DNA of 64,000 bases from Ruminococcaceae bacterium UBA5295 (GTDB lineage Bacteria > Bacillota > Clostridia > Oscillospirales > Acutalibacteraceae). A program made the translations under genes and the position numbers. Positions 52,765 to 62,124 of the stretch are shown here, in pieces (position 1 is the stretch's first letter; each line of letters opens with the position of its first letter). The DNA is taken from assembly GCA_002411365.1 (NCBI GenBank), contig DHSD01000012.1:1-64000 (forward strand). The letters are read 5' to 3'. Below the pieces are notes generated by a model. The model saw nothing but the letters and a program-made list of their open reading frames with translations. It made no database searches and was not told the origin of the DNA.

Positions 52765-53805
52765 TCAGGAACATTTTGGCTGGACAAAGCCAACTTTTTT
52801 CATAACCTTGCGCAGTGTGCGGTTGGAGATGCCATAGGCTTTCTGGGCGGCGTCGCTCCAGCAGTGCTCCATATAGTCGCGGTTTTTCATATAATCGGCG
52901 TAGCGCTCACGGATTGGGCGCAGATGCTCGGCGACTGCTTCGCCGACGGCGGATTTGAAATCCCCATAGCCTTTTCCGGCGAAGTCCTTTTCAATTTGTT
53001 CGTAAGTTTCGCCGGTAACACAGGCATAGATGCCCATGAGGTTATTGATGCCGTCTTTTCCTTCACCGTAGCGCACGCAGGATTCGCTGTCGGTTACTGC
53101 GCGCTTGAATTTCCGCATGATGTCCTCCGGTTTGTCAAGCACGGCGATGGATGCGTTCACATTTTCGTCAGACTTGCTCATCTTTTTTGCCGGGTCCTGC
53201 AGCGACATGATTTTCGCGCCTTCTTTAGGGATATACGCATCAGGTATGGTAAAGACATTGCCGTAAATGCTGTTGAAGCGTTCAGCAATGTTGCGCGTAA
53301 GCTCCATGTGCTGCTTCTGATCCACACCTACAGGGACAAGGTCTGCCTGATACAGCAGTATGTCGGCCGCCATGAGGACGGGGTATGTGAACAGGCCGGC
53401 GTTTACGTTGTCTGGGTGTTTGGCAGACTTGTCCTTAAACTGCGTCATGCGCTGAAGATCGCCAAACTGCGTGTGGCAGGCAAGCACCCACGCAAGCTGT
53501 GCATGGGTGGGTACATGGCTCTGGATAAAGAAAAGGCTCTTTTTAGGGTCTATGCCGCACGCGAGCAGAAGCGCGTAAGCTTCGAGTGTGTGGCGGCGGA
53601 GATCCGCGGGCTTCTGTCGCACTGTGATTGTGTGCAGGTCTGCAAGCGCATAAATGCAGTCATACTTGTCCTGCAGGCCTATCCAGTTTTTGAGCGCGCC
53701 AAGATAATTTCCAAGCGTGATTGTACCGCTTGGCTGTATGGCGCTGAATATTACTTTTTTGCGTTCAACTGTGCTGGCCGGTTCATTTTTTTCTGGTGTT
53801 GTCAT
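52765..53805 (-). CDS. trpS: Tryptophanyl-tRNA synthetase
   Basis: The 346-residue class I synthetase has the HIGH-like SGTITLGNYLGALKNW region and KMSKS in PAKKMSKSDENV. ATG 53805 has GGAGG 8 bases upstream; a longer in-frame reading to 53850 lies upstream of that site. A short hairpin with a T run stands immediately in front, and the leader is far too short for a T-box. Confidence 0.95.
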   Translation of the reverse strand: MTTPEKNEPASTVERKKVIFSAIQPSGTITLGNYLGALKNWIGLQDKYDCIYALADLHTITVRQKPADLRRHTLEAYALLLACGIDPKKSLFFIQSHVPTHAQLAWVLACHTQFGDLQRMTQFKDKSAKHPDNVNAGLFTYPVLMAADILLYQADLVPVGVDQKQHMELTRNIAERFNSIYGNVFTIPDAYIPKEGAKIMSLQDPAKKMSKSDENVNASIAVLDKPEDIMRKFKRAVTDSESCVRYGEGKDGINNLMGIYACVTGETYEQIEKDFAGKGYGDFKSAVGEAVAEHLRPIRERYADYMKNRDYMEHCWSDAAQKAYGISNRTLRKVMKKVGFVQPKCS

Positions 53806-53824
53806 GAAATATGCCTCCGTTTCG

Positions 53825-53846
53825 AAAAATTGCGCCAAAAGCGCAA
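53825..53846 (-). terminator. Short terminator/attenuator between aminotransferase and trpS
   Basis: On the minus strand TTGCGC pairs with GCGCAA (53846-53841 and 53835-53830) with a five-base loop and a run of five T (plus-strand A 53825-53829). It lies about 8 bases before the trpS ribosome binding site. Confidence 0.6.
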
Positions 53847-53896
53847 ACAACAGAACAGATTGTATTATTTATGTATAAAAATACTTATTGTTGGAT

Positions 53897-55072
53897 TTAT
53901 AGTATGCTTCCGAGAATCTTAATTCCTTTTACAAGTTTCTCGTCCGTTGGTGTTGTATAGTTTATGCGGAAAGAAGAGCACGGCTGTGTTTCATCTGTAA
54001 GGAAAGCATTGCCGGGCACGACACATACTTTCTTCTGCACCGCCTTTTTGCAGTAATCCATCATATTGACACCGTCGGGAAGCGTACACCAGAAGAAGAG
54101 GCCGCCCTGGATTGGAAGGTATGTTATTTTCGGGGCGAGGAAACGGTCGAGTGCATCGGAAGCGACTTTTGCCTTTTTGCGGTATATTTCCTTTAAGCGG
54201 CGCAGGTGGGCGTCAAAATCGTGGTGCGCCATCATCTCATAGCATACCATTTGGCTCCATATGGTAGTATGGACATCTTCGCCCTGCTTGCAGACGACCA
54301 TTTTCTGGATTATCTCTTTCGGCGCTATGCAGTAGCCGACGCGTATGCCGGGCGCAATGACTTTTGAGAATGTCCCCGCATACACGACTATGCCGTCTTC
54401 GTCGAGCGACTTTACGGCTTCTATATGGTTGCCCTCAAAGCGCAGGTCACCGTAAGGGTTGTCCTCAAGGATAAGCACGCCGTGCTCTTTTGCAAGCCTG
54501 TACATGCGGCGGCGTTTTTCGGCGCTCATGGTTACGCCCGTCGGGTTCTGGAAGTTCGGTATTGTGTAGATAAATTTTACGTTTTTCTCTTCGTTGAGGG
54601 CTTTTTCCAGCGCGTCCATATTCATGCCGTCAGGTTCCATAGGCACACCGCACAGGTGAGCCTTGAAAGAGCGGAACGTATTGAGCGAGCCTATGAAGCT
54701 TGGCGCTTCGCAGATAACGGTATCGCCTTCATTGAGAATTGACTTTGTAAAAAGGTCCATGGCCTGTGATGCGCCGCTTGTGATAAGGATGCTGTCAAAG
54801 CTGCGGCCTATATTGTGCTCTTTCTTCATGTAGCCGGTGAGGTATTCGCGCAGGGGCGGGTAGCCTTCCGTCACGCTGTACTGGAGTGCGTCGACCGGCC
54901 GGTTTTTCAATATCTCGTTTGAAATTTCCGCGATTTCCTTGACGGGAAAGGCTTCCGGAGCCGGATTGCCTGCAGAAAGTGAGACAACGTCAGGGTCTGC
55001 CGCATACTTGAAAATTTCGCGAATCGCCGACGGTTTCAGCGACTGCACACGGTCTGAAAACTGATAGCTCAT
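53897..55072 (-). CDS. PLP-dependent aminotransferase (fold type I, 2-aminoadipate type)
   Basis: The 391-residue product is a class I/II aminotransferase: SLSAGNPAPEAFP and QYSVTEGYPPLREYL, IYTIPNFQNPTGVT, and PLP lysine in YAGTFSKVIAPGIRVGY. The N-terminal pattern resembles LysN/MocR-related aminotransferases that act on aminoadipate, aromatic or branched substrates. No GntR DNA-binding domain is attached. Substrate is not certain. Confidence 0.88.
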   Translation of the reverse strand: MSYQFSDRVQSLKPSAIREIFKYAADPDVVSLSAGNPAPEAFPVKEIAEISNEILKNRPVDALQYSVTEGYPPLREYLTGYMKKEHNIGRSFDSILITSGASQAMDLFTKSILNEGDTVICEAPSFIGSLNTFRSFKAHLCGVPMEPDGMNMDALEKALNEEKNVKFIYTIPNFQNPTGVTMSAEKRRRMYRLAKEHGVLILEDNPYGDLRFEGNHIEAVKSLDEDGIVVYAGTFSKVIAPGIRVGYCIAPKEIIQKMVVCKQGEDVHTTIWSQMVCYEMMAHHDFDAHLRRLKEIYRKKAKVASDALDRFLAPKITYLPIQGGLFFWCTLPDGVNMMDYCKKAVQKKVCVVPGNAFLTDETQPCSSFRINYTTPTDEKLVKGIKILGSIL

Positions 55073-55226
55073 ACAGATGACTTCCTTTTTCCTGAAATAT
55101 TGCCGGCTTCCGCACGGAAAGAATTTATTTTATTTTAGCACAGAAATGCGCTATTGAACAGAAAAAGCGCAATATCTTTTTTATGCTGATTTTTCGATTT
55201 GATTCCACAAAAATTTACGCCATGTT

Positions 55227-55259
55227 ATGACATGAAAGTTAATATACTGATAGTATAAT
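55227..55259 (+). promoter_or_regulatory. Candidate spoIIE promoter with 21-base spacing
   Basis: ATGACA (55227-55232, five of six to TTGACA) and TATAAT (55254-55259) are 21 bases apart, the wide spacing used by Spo0A-activated sigma-A promoters such as those of spoIIE and spoIIG in B. subtilis. TTCCACA (55203-55209) differs by one base from the reverse 0A-box TTCGACA. Confidence 0.5.
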
Positions 55260-55347
55260 AAAAATGTAAAATATTGGGTAATCCAAATCTGCCTGAGCTG
55301 CCCGTAACTTGAAGGCGGAATGAAAAAACAATGGATGTGATAAAAAA

Positions 55348-57675
55348 ATGATGGCTGAAAAAACACAGCGGATTCATTTTTCGCAGGTGGCGGCCGCTCC
55401 GGCAAAAGCCGCTGCAAGGCAACTTGTAGCATTTGCCGCCGTTCTGCTCTGCTCGCGGGCGGTGATTTTTGGCCAGTACACGCCTTTTGCCGTTGCGGCT
55501 GTGGCGGCGGTGCCATACTCCGTTCTGCTAAGCGCAACCTTAGGCGGTGTGCTTGGCTGCATGCTGCCCTCTGTGGCGGCGGTGCCTGTGCATTACCTTG
55601 CGGCGACAATCGCTGCTGCGGCTATACGGTGGGCACTTAATGACCTTGTAAAGCTGCGGGCGCACCCGGCCTTTGCGCCGGCGGCGGCTTTCCTGCCGCT
55701 TATGACTACTTCGGCCGCAGTGGCAATTGTGAGCGGCTCTGGATTCATGGCAACGGTAATGTATGTTGCAGAATCGCTGACGGCGGGCTGTGCCGCTTAC
55801 TTTTTTAGGCAGACGGTCGCGGCGGTGCAGTCAGGGCGCAGCGCAGGCGACTGGGGCCAGCAGGAAATAGCGTGCGGCGCAATTTCGGCGTGCATTTTTC
55901 TGCTCGCGCTCGAAGGGCTTAAAATCGGCAATGTTTCTGCCGGCAGGATATGTGCGGTTTTGCTTATACTTATCACCGCACGCTATGGCGGCGTTGCGGG
56001 CGGAAGCATAGCTGGTGTTGCAGCAGGCCTTGCTTTCAGCCTGTCTACATCTGGGCTGAGCTACCTTTCGGGCGCCTATGCGCTCGGGGGCATGATGGCC
56101 GGCCTGTTTGCTCCTGTGGGCCGCCTTGCTTCCGCCGCGGCGTTCGTGCTTTCTAACGGTCTCGCTTCGCTGCAGGTGGGCGGGAAGGCCGAGGTGACGG
56201 CAGGGCTTTATGAGGTCGCGGCGGCAACTGTGATATATCTGCTGTTGCCGGCGAAGACGGGGAGGTTTCTTATAGGCTTTTTCACGCGCAGCGACAGTTC
56301 GGAATACGGCGAAGGCCTGCGGCGTTCTATAGTGATGAAGTTAGACTTTGCCGCGGAAGCCCTTCAGGGTGTTTCGGAGTCGGTGGAAGAGGTCTCGCGG
56401 AAGCTTGCGCGGACATGCGCTCCAGACATTGGCGGCGTTTATCACAAGGCAATAGATGAAGTGTGCCGCACATGCGGCCTGAGGAATTACTGCTGGGAGC
56501 ACGGTTATAATGAAACGATGGACGCTTTCAACAACCTGACGGAAAATCTGCGTGCGAATGGGAAGGTTGGTAGGGACGATTTCTGCAGGCAGATGAAAAC
56601 GCACTGTGGCCGGCTTGGGGAAATCGCTGAAGCGGTCAACAGGAATTACAGTGAGTTTTCTGTGCTGGAAGCCTCTGAAAGCCGCGCAAGGCAGGTGCGC
56701 GGAGTTGTGGCGCAGCAATTCACAACAACCGGCCATATGCTTGAGGATATGGCCTCAGACATGGAGATGTTTGAGCGCTTTGACGCGGGGGCGGCACAGA
56801 AAGCGGCAGATGTAATGCGGCTTGCGGGTATGCAGCCGTCGGAGGTCAGCTGCCGTGTGGACAGGTTTGGCCGCATGACTGTAGAGGCTGCTGCTTCGGC
56901 GGCGGACTGCTCGCACGTTAAGAAAGGGGAGCTGGCGGCAGAGGTTTCGCGCGCGTGCGGCAGGACGTTTGAAATTCCATATATCAATACGGCGCACGGG
57001 AAATGCCGCATACGCATAAATGAAAAGGCGCGCTACCATGTAAAGGCAGGGTGCGCACAGCACAGCTGCAAAGGCGGAAAATTCTGCGGCGATTGCTGGA
57101 GAAGTTTCCCCGACGGGAACGGCAGGCAGATAGCAATTATTAGCGACGGCATGGGAACGGGCGGCCGTGCGGCGGTGGACGGAGCCATGGCCTGCGGTAT
57201 AATGGAAAGCCTTGTTAAAGCCGACATAGGTTTTGATGCCGCTCTGCGAATAGTCAACTCCGCGCTCATTGCAAAGTCGGGCGACGAATCGCTTGCCACA
57301 ATGGATATTGCCACGCTTGATATGTTCAGCGGGGAGGCGGAATTTCTAAAGGCAGGCGCGCCGGCGACCATACTGCGGCGTGACAGGTGCGCGTTTACAA
57401 AAGAAATGTCCGGCCTTCCCATTGGCATACTTAATGAAGTGAAGTTCGCAAAGTCGGCCGACACTTTGTCGGCCGGGGACGTTATTGTGATGCTTTCCGA
57501 CGGGGCACTCAGCTCCGGCAGCAAGTGGATATGCGACGGGATTGAAGACTGGAAGGGAGAGATCCCTCAGGAACTGGCTGAAGAAATAGTCTCGCAGGCG
57601 ATTGCACGTCGCAGCGACGGCCATGACGACGACATAACCGCCCTTGTTTTAATGCTGCAAAAAGCCGAAAGCTGA
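55348..57675 (+). CDS. spoIIE: Stage II sporulation protein E (PP2C-type phosphatase)
   Basis: The 775-residue product has ten or so membrane helices (about 25-310), a central linker with a Cys pair (VCRTCGLRNYCW) and a C-terminal PP2C domain (about 575-775) with metal motifs ISDGMGTG, VMLSDG and DDDITALVLM. SpoIIE dephosphorylates the anti-anti-sigma SpoIIAA and activates sigma-F in the forespore. This is the only sporulation gene in the window and shows that the organism forms spores. Ribosome binding site is weak. Confidence 0.95.
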   Translation: MMAEKTQRIHFSQVAAAPAKAAARQLVAFAAVLLCSRAVIFGQYTPFAVAAVAAVPYSVLLSATLGGVLGCMLPSVAAVPVHYLAATIAAAAIRWALNDLVKLRAHPAFAPAAAFLPLMTTSAAVAIVSGSGFMATVMYVAESLTAGCAAYFFRQTVAAVQSGRSAGDWGQQEIACGAISACIFLLALEGLKIGNVSAGRICAVLLILITARYGGVAGGSIAGVAAGLAFSLSTSGLSYLSGAYALGGMMAGLFAPVGRLASAAAFVLSNGLASLQVGGKAEVTAGLYEVAAATVIYLLLPAKTGRFLIGFFTRSDSSEYGEGLRRSIVMKLDFAAEALQGVSESVEEVSRKLARTCAPDIGGVYHKAIDEVCRTCGLRNYCWEHGYNETMDAFNNLTENLRANGKVGRDDFCRQMKTHCGRLGEIAEAVNRNYSEFSVLEASESRARQVRGVVAQQFTTTGHMLEDMASDMEMFERFDAGAAQKAADVMRLAGMQPSEVSCRVDRFGRMTVEAAASAADCSHVKKGELAAEVSRACGRTFEIPYINTAHGKCRIRINEKARYHVKAGCAQHSCKGGKFCGDCWRSFPDGNGRQIAIISDGMGTGGRAAVDGAMACGIMESLVKADIGFDAALRIVNSALIAKSGDESLATMDIATLDMFSGEAEFLKAGAPATILRRDRCAFTKEMSGLPIGILNEVKFAKSADTLSAGDVIVMLSDGALSSGSKWICDGIEDWKGEIPQELAEEIVSQAIARRSDGHDDDITALVLMLQKAES

Positions 57676-57706
57676 AAAAAGCGCCGCTGTTAATGGAAAC
57701 AGCGGC
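57675..57706. terminator. Terminator between spoIIE and tatD
   Basis: GCCGCTGTT (57683-57691) pairs with AACAGCGGC (57698-57706); an A run (57675-57680) gives a T run for minus-strand transcripts. It separates converging spoIIE and tatD. Confidence 0.85.
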
Positions 57707-57725
57707 GGCGGAATTTATATGGCCA

Positions 57726-58520
57726 TCAGATTTTTTCGGTATGCTGCCCGCTGAGGAAAAGGCGCTCCGCATTTTGGCAGGCTTTGTCTATGAGCTCCTG
57801 TGTATCTTCGCCGCGGATTTCAGCGGCGCGGCTTGCCGTGCAGGCAATAAGCGACGAGTCGTTTCGCTTCCCGCGGAATGGCACTGGCGCCATATATGGA
57901 CAGTCTGTTTCAAGCAGTATGCGGTCTTGCGGCACCATTTTGGCAACTTCAACGGGGATGCGCGCATTTTTGAATGTGACGGAGCCGCCCAAACCTATAT
58001 ACATACCTATTCCAAGGACTTCCTTTGCCATTTCGACACTTCCGGAAAAGCAGTGGACAACGCCGTGTGGCCTGTACTTTCTCAGTATGTCCATCGTGTC
58101 GCCGTGCGCTTCGCGGTCATGGACGATTACAGGCAGGCCGAGCGATTCTGCGAGAAGTATCTGCCGCACAAAAATATCTTTCTGGACTTCACGCGGAGGA
58201 TTTTCGCGGAAGTGGTAGTCAAGCCCGATCTCTCCTACGGCGACAGCCTTAGGCTTTTTCAGCAGTGAGCGTATGCAATTTTCCCAGTCGTCCGGTAAGT
58301 TGCGCGCTTCTTCCGGGTGGATGCCGGCGGCAAAATAGAAGTACGGGTATTTTGCCGCAAGGGCGGCTGCTTTTTCAGACGATGCAATATCGGAGCCGCA
58401 GTCAACGACGCGGTAAACACCGAGCGAAGGCAGCTCGCTGAGGAGCTTTCCGCGGTCGCCGTCAAACACGGGGTCGTCATAGTGTGCATGAGAGTCAAAA
58501 ATATGGCTGTAGCGGTTCAT
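57726..58520 (-). CDS. TatD-family deoxyribonuclease
   Basis: The 264-residue product has the TatD metal ligands in order: FDSHAHYDD, GEIGLDYH, VIVHDREAH, VVHCFSG and LETDCPY. It is a Mg-dependent 3'-5' DNase family used in DNA repair and quality control. It overlaps the end of metG by four bases (ATGA); metG-tatD is a common pair in Firmicutes. Confidence 0.93.
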   Translation of the reverse strand: MNRYSHIFDSHAHYDDPVFDGDRGKLLSELPSLGVYRVVDCGSDIASSEKAAALAAKYPYFYFAAGIHPEEARNLPDDWENCIRSLLKKPKAVAVGEIGLDYHFRENPPREVQKDIFVRQILLAESLGLPVIVHDREAHGDTMDILRKYRPHGVVHCFSGSVEMAKEVLGIGMYIGLGGSVTFKNARIPVEVAKMVPQDRILLETDCPYMAPVPFRGKRNDSSLIACTASRAAEIRGEDTQELIDKACQNAERLFLSGQHTEKI

Positions 58521-60472
58521 CTCAGTTTGCTTCCGGCAGGCACGCCGTCTGCAAAGATGACGTGGACTTCATTTTCACCGGCGTCGGCCGCGAGTATCAT
58601 GCCCTGGCTTTCAACGCCACACATCTTTACAGGCTTGAGGTTTGAAACAATTATGACGGTATGGCCTACAAGGTCTTCAGGCTTGTACCACTGAGATATA
58701 CCCGAAGCAACAGTGCGCTCACCTGTGCCGTCGTCGAGTGTAAGCTTAAGCAGCTTCTTTGAGCGTTTTATGCGCTCGCACGCTTTGACTTTTGCCGCCC
58801 TGAGGTCGATTTTTCCAAAATCGTCTATGGTTATCTGCGCAATGCCTGCGGGCTTTTCCACTGCGCCGGCTTCGGCTTTCTTGCCAGCTTTATCGGCCGG
58901 ATTCGGAATAAGCTTGTTGAGCTCCTCTATCTCTTTGGCAACATCTATGCGCGGAAACAGCGACGCACCTTTTGTAATGGCAGCATCTTTTGGAAGAATA
59001 TCCCACTTTGCGGCGGAGGCATAAGTCAGCTCGTCGGCCGAGGCACCTATCTGAGCCTGCATTTTTACCGCTGTTTCAGGCATGAACGGCGTCAGCATGA
59101 TTGAAATTATGCGTAGCGTTTCGCAGAGGTTGTAAAGCACAGATGCAAGGCGCGGCCGTTTTGTTTCGTCTTTGCCGAGAGCCCATGGTGCTGTTTCGTC
59201 GATATATTTGTTGGCGCGGGCAATAACTTTCCATATTTCTGTAAGTGCGACTGAGAACTGATAACCATTGATGGCTTTGTCACATTTTCCATGCAGGGCG
59301 AGCGCCATATTTATAAGCTCAAGGTCAACAGGCGCGCTTTCACGTTCGGCCGGAATCTTTCCTCCAAAGTATTTTTCAACCATTGCCGTCGTGCGTGAAA
59401 GGAGATTCCCGAGGTCGTTTGCAAGGTCTGAGTTTATGCGGTTTATCAGCGCTTCGTTTGTGAAGAGCCCATCTGAACCAAACGGAATCTCACGCAGCAG
59501 AAAATAGCGTATGGCGTCTACGCCGTAGCGCTTGCAGAGGATAAGTGGGTCGACGACATTGCCTTTGCTCTTGCTCATTTTGCTCCCGTCACCGAAAAGG
59601 AGCCAGCCGTGGCCGTAAACCTGCTTCGGGAGGGGAAGGCCGAGCGCCATAAGGATAGCCGGCCAGATGATGGCGTGGAACCGGACAATCTCTTTACCAA
59701 CAAAATGCACATCAGCCGGCCAGAATTTTTTGTAAAGCGAATCGTCGTCCGAACCGTAGCCGAGCGCGGTGATATAGTTTGTAAGGGCGTCAACCCATAC
59801 ATATATTACGTGTTTTGGATCGAATGTCACAGGTATGCCCCAGGTAAAGCTTGTGCGCGAGACGCACAGGTCCTGAAGGCCCTGGTTGATAAAGCTTATC
59901 ATTTCATTTTTGCGGCTTTCAGGCTGTATGAAGTCGGGGTGGTCATGGTAAAGCTTAAGCAGCCGGTCTGCATATTTGGAGAGGCGGAAGAAATACGCTT
60001 CTTCGTTTGCCATTTTCACCTCGCTGCCGCAGTCGGGGCACCTGCCGTTTTTAAGCTGCGTCTCTGTCCAGAACGACTCGCACGGGGTGCAGTACCAGCC
60101 CTTGTACACGCCTTTGTAAATATCGCCGCGGTCGTAAAGCTCTTTAAATATCTTCTGTACGGCTTTTACGTGGTAATCGTCGGTTGTGCGGATAAACTTG
60201 TCGTTTGAGATATTGAGCAGTTTCCATAAGTCCTGAAACTGCTTTGCCATGCGGTCGACATATTGCTTTGGCGTAATGCCTTCCTTTTCCGCTTTCTGCT
60301 CGATTTTAAGGCCGTGCTCATCGGTCCCGGTCAGAAACATTACATCATAACCCTGCATTCGTTTGTAGCGGGCCATTGCGTCACAGGCAAGTGTGCAGTA
60401 GCAGTGCCCGATGTGCGGTTTGCCGGACGGATAATATATCGGTGTTGTGATGTAAAAGGTCTTTTTATCCAT
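58517..60472 (-). CDS. metG: Methionyl-tRNA synthetase
   Basis: The 651-residue product has the HIGH motif (PHIGHCYCTLACD), zinc site WYCTPCESFW with CPDC, KMSKS (GSKMSKSKGNVVD) and a C-terminal tRNA-binding domain (about 545-651, DFGKIDLRAAKV). Start ATG 60472 has GGAGG in front. Two ATTATA/TATAAT-like boxes (60520-60533) upstream may supply its promoter; the -35 is weak. Confidence 0.96.
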   Translation of the reverse strand: MDKKTFYITTPIYYPSGKPHIGHCYCTLACDAMARYKRMQGYDVMFLTGTDEHGLKIEQKAEKEGITPKQYVDRMAKQFQDLWKLLNISNDKFIRTTDDYHVKAVQKIFKELYDRGDIYKGVYKGWYCTPCESFWTETQLKNGRCPDCGSEVKMANEEAYFFRLSKYADRLLKLYHDHPDFIQPESRKNEMISFINQGLQDLCVSRTSFTWGIPVTFDPKHVIYVWVDALTNYITALGYGSDDDSLYKKFWPADVHFVGKEIVRFHAIIWPAILMALGLPLPKQVYGHGWLLFGDGSKMSKSKGNVVDPLILCKRYGVDAIRYFLLREIPFGSDGLFTNEALINRINSDLANDLGNLLSRTTAMVEKYFGGKIPAERESAPVDLELINMALALHGKCDKAINGYQFSVALTEIWKVIARANKYIDETAPWALGKDETKRPRLASVLYNLCETLRIISIMLTPFMPETAVKMQAQIGASADELTYASAAKWDILPKDAAITKGASLFPRIDVAKEIEELNKLIPNPADKAGKKAEAGAVEKPAGIAQITIDDFGKIDLRAAKVKACERIKRSKKLLKLTLDDGTGERTVASGISQWYKPEDLVGHTVIIVSNLKPVKMCGVESQGMILAADAGENEVHVIFADGVPAGSKLR

Positions 60473-60550
60473 TTTTTTAGCCTCCGGGAGCGAATTTATT
60501 TTAATGTGCTGATTTATTTATTATACCATTATAACCCTTAAAATAAAAGT

Positions 60551-60587
60551 AAAATAAAAGCAGGGGGCGCATCTCTGCACCCCCTGC
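60551..60587 (-). terminator. Terminator of the LCP gene
   Basis: GCAGGGGG (60560-60567) and CCCCCTGC (60580-60587) pair fully; minus-strand transcripts then reach a T-rich run (plus-strand 60551-60559 AAAATAAAA). Confidence 0.88.
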
Positions 60588-60605
60588 CGCATAAACAAAA
60601 TCATG

Positions 60606-61871
60606 TTAATTGCCGCTGCTTACGTCACCGTAAAGGAATTGCCGCAGCTTCGCACAGTTTGCCTTGAGGTCAATTTCAACAACCTTGCCTACGCCATCTA
60701 TAACTTTTTGGTCGTTAAATGTACCGGGCACAGGAATCTGCATAGTTTCTACCTTGTACTGCGAGAGTGTTGCGCCGATGGAGGCAATGCAGGCAAGCTC
60801 CGAGTCAGTGAGGTTGGTTTTCACATACGGAAGGTAGTCGTACATAATTTTGCCGGATTGCACAAGGTTCATCGATTTTATTTTCTGTATCATAAGTTCT
60901 ACTACCTGGCGCTGGCGGCTTGCGCGGCCGTAATCATCGTGGCCGAATTTGTCTGTCGCTTTGCGGATGCGTGCGTAGTACAGGGCCTGCTTGCCGTTCA
61001 GATGGTTGGTGCCGGCAGAAAGGCGTGTACCGATATTGATATTTTCCTGCCTGCAGGCTGCGGAGGTCATCGGCACGTCGAGGCCGCCCATCTTGTCGAC
61101 AACGGTGGCAAAGTTGTTAAAATTCGTTGAAACGTACTTATCGATATTTACGCGGTAATTGTTTTCGAGTGTTTGCATGGTCAGTGCAACACCGCCGTTT
61201 GCATAAGCTGCGTTGAGTTTGTATTTCCCGACCGTGGGAATCTGCAGGTAAGAGTCGCGCAGGAAGGAAACAAGGCGTATTTTCTTAGACTTTTTGTCTA
61301 TGGAGGCGAGCATATTGCTGTCTGAGCGCCCGTCGGAACCGTCTTTGTTTTCATCAATGCCGAGCAGGAGGATGTTCATTACATTACCGTCATTTGCCAC
61401 ATCCCATGCCGGTGCGGCGGCAGGCTGCTGCACATAGCGCTGCAAAGTGTTGCTGTTTACATTGTCCGACCGGTTAAGGCGCGAAGCCAGTACGTGGAAG
61501 TAAATGTACCCGCCGCCAAGCGCAATAAGCACAAGAACGAGCAGCGTGCTGAAAACTTTTTTGGCACAGCCGCCTTTCTTTTTTGGCGGCCGGCTGCCGT
61601 GGCGCCGCTCCGGCGCACTGTTGCTGTAGATATCGCGGTCTACATAATGGTAACGGTCGACGTCTCTGTCGTCCTGATATCTGTTATAACCGTTCCTGTT
61701 TGTGCCTGAGTGCCCGGAAGGATACTGGCGGCCGCCGGTGTCCCTGTCGTCCTGATATCTGTAATAGCCGCTTCTGCGTGTACCTGAGTGCCCGGAAGGA
61801 TACTGGCGGCTGTCTGTATCCCTACTGTAAGAGCGGCTGTAATTGCTGTCACTGTAATGTCTATTGGCCAT
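60606..61871 (-). CDS. LytR-CpsA-Psr (LCP) family cell wall polymer ligase
   Basis: The 421-residue product has a cytoplasmic tail (1-95, Arg/Tyr/Gly/Ser-rich and tandem repeated), one membrane helix (about 104-126) and an extracellular LCP domain (about 160-400). Conserved parts: LLGIDENKDG, DSNMLASIDKKSKKIRLVSF with LRDSYL, NFATVVDKMGGLDV and RIRKATDKFGHDDYGRASRQ. LCP enzymes attach teichoic acid or capsule to peptidoglycan. GCAGGAGGTGA precedes the ATG. Confidence 0.92.
   Translation of the reverse strand: MANRHYSDSNYSRSYSRDTDSRQYPSGHSGTRRSGYYRYQDDRDTGGRQYPSGHSGTNRNGYNRYQDDRDVDRYHYVDRDIYSNSAPERRHGSRPPKKKGGCAKKVFSTLLVLVLIALGGGYIYFHVLASRLNRSDNVNSNTLQRYVQQPAAAPAWDVANDGNVMNILLLGIDENKDGSDGRSDSNMLASIDKKSKKIRLVSFLRDSYLQIPTVGKYKLNAAYANGGVALTMQTLENNYRVNIDKYVSTNFNNFATVVDKMGGLDVPMTSAACRQENINIGTRLSAGTNHLNGKQALYYARIRKATDKFGHDDYGRASRQRQVVELMIQKIKSMNLVQSGKIMYDYLPYVKTNLTDSELACIASIGATLSQYKVETMQIPVPGTFNDQKVIDGVGKVVEIDLKANCAKLRQFLYGDVSSGN
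61653..61808 (-). repeat. Two 78-bp tandem repeats in the LCP tail
   Basis: Residues 22-47 and 48-73 of the LCP protein are two copies of a 26-residue unit with the cores RQYPSGHSGT and GY(Y/N)RYQDDRD. DNA of the two copies is nearly identical, so the duplication is recent or homogenised. Confidence 0.9.
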
Positions 61872-61914
61872 AAATTCACCTCCTGCGTTATGTCTAAAGG
61901 TAAAGGCTTTTTTT

Positions 61915-61958
61915 ATTTTAGAGCAAAACTATAGGCTTGTCAACAAAACTGTTGACAA
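61915..61958 (-). promoter_or_regulatory. LCP promoter with overlapping inverted repeat
   Basis: On the minus strand TTGACA (61943-61938), 17 bases and TAAAAT (61920-61915) give a good sigma-A promoter with a 36-base leader. TTGTCAAC (61937-61944) and GTTGACAA (61951-61958) are a perfect inverted repeat that covers the -35 element; a regulator could bind here. Confidence 0.8.
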
Positions 61959-62066
61959 AAACAGGCAAACTTTTAAGCTCTGCTTTTAGAACCAATGAAA
62001 AAATTTAATATTATCTCATAAAGCAGGCCGAGCGCGGCAAAAGCGGAAGTGCTTTTTGCAGGCTTG

Positions 62067-62094
62067 TTGTTTTCCGGTGATTTTTTGCTATAAT
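62067..62094 (+). promoter_or_regulatory. Candidate promoter for the 62125-63562 unit
   Basis: TTGTTT (62067-62072), 16 bases, TATAAT (62089-62094). The -10 is perfect, the -35 weak. Start of transcription near 62101 leaves a leader of about 24 bases. Confidence 0.6.
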
Positions 62095-62124
62095 AAATTT
62101 ATTCGGTTCGGTGGAGGCGATCCC

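Noticed and set aside
53806..53896. T-box riboswitch in front of trpS
   Set aside because: Only about 90 bases are available, no specifier loop or TGGN motif is visible; the hairpin fits a simple terminator.
52864..53922. 352-codon plus-strand frame opposite trpS
   Set aside because: Shadow of trpS; composition unlike a protein and it crosses the trpS leader region.
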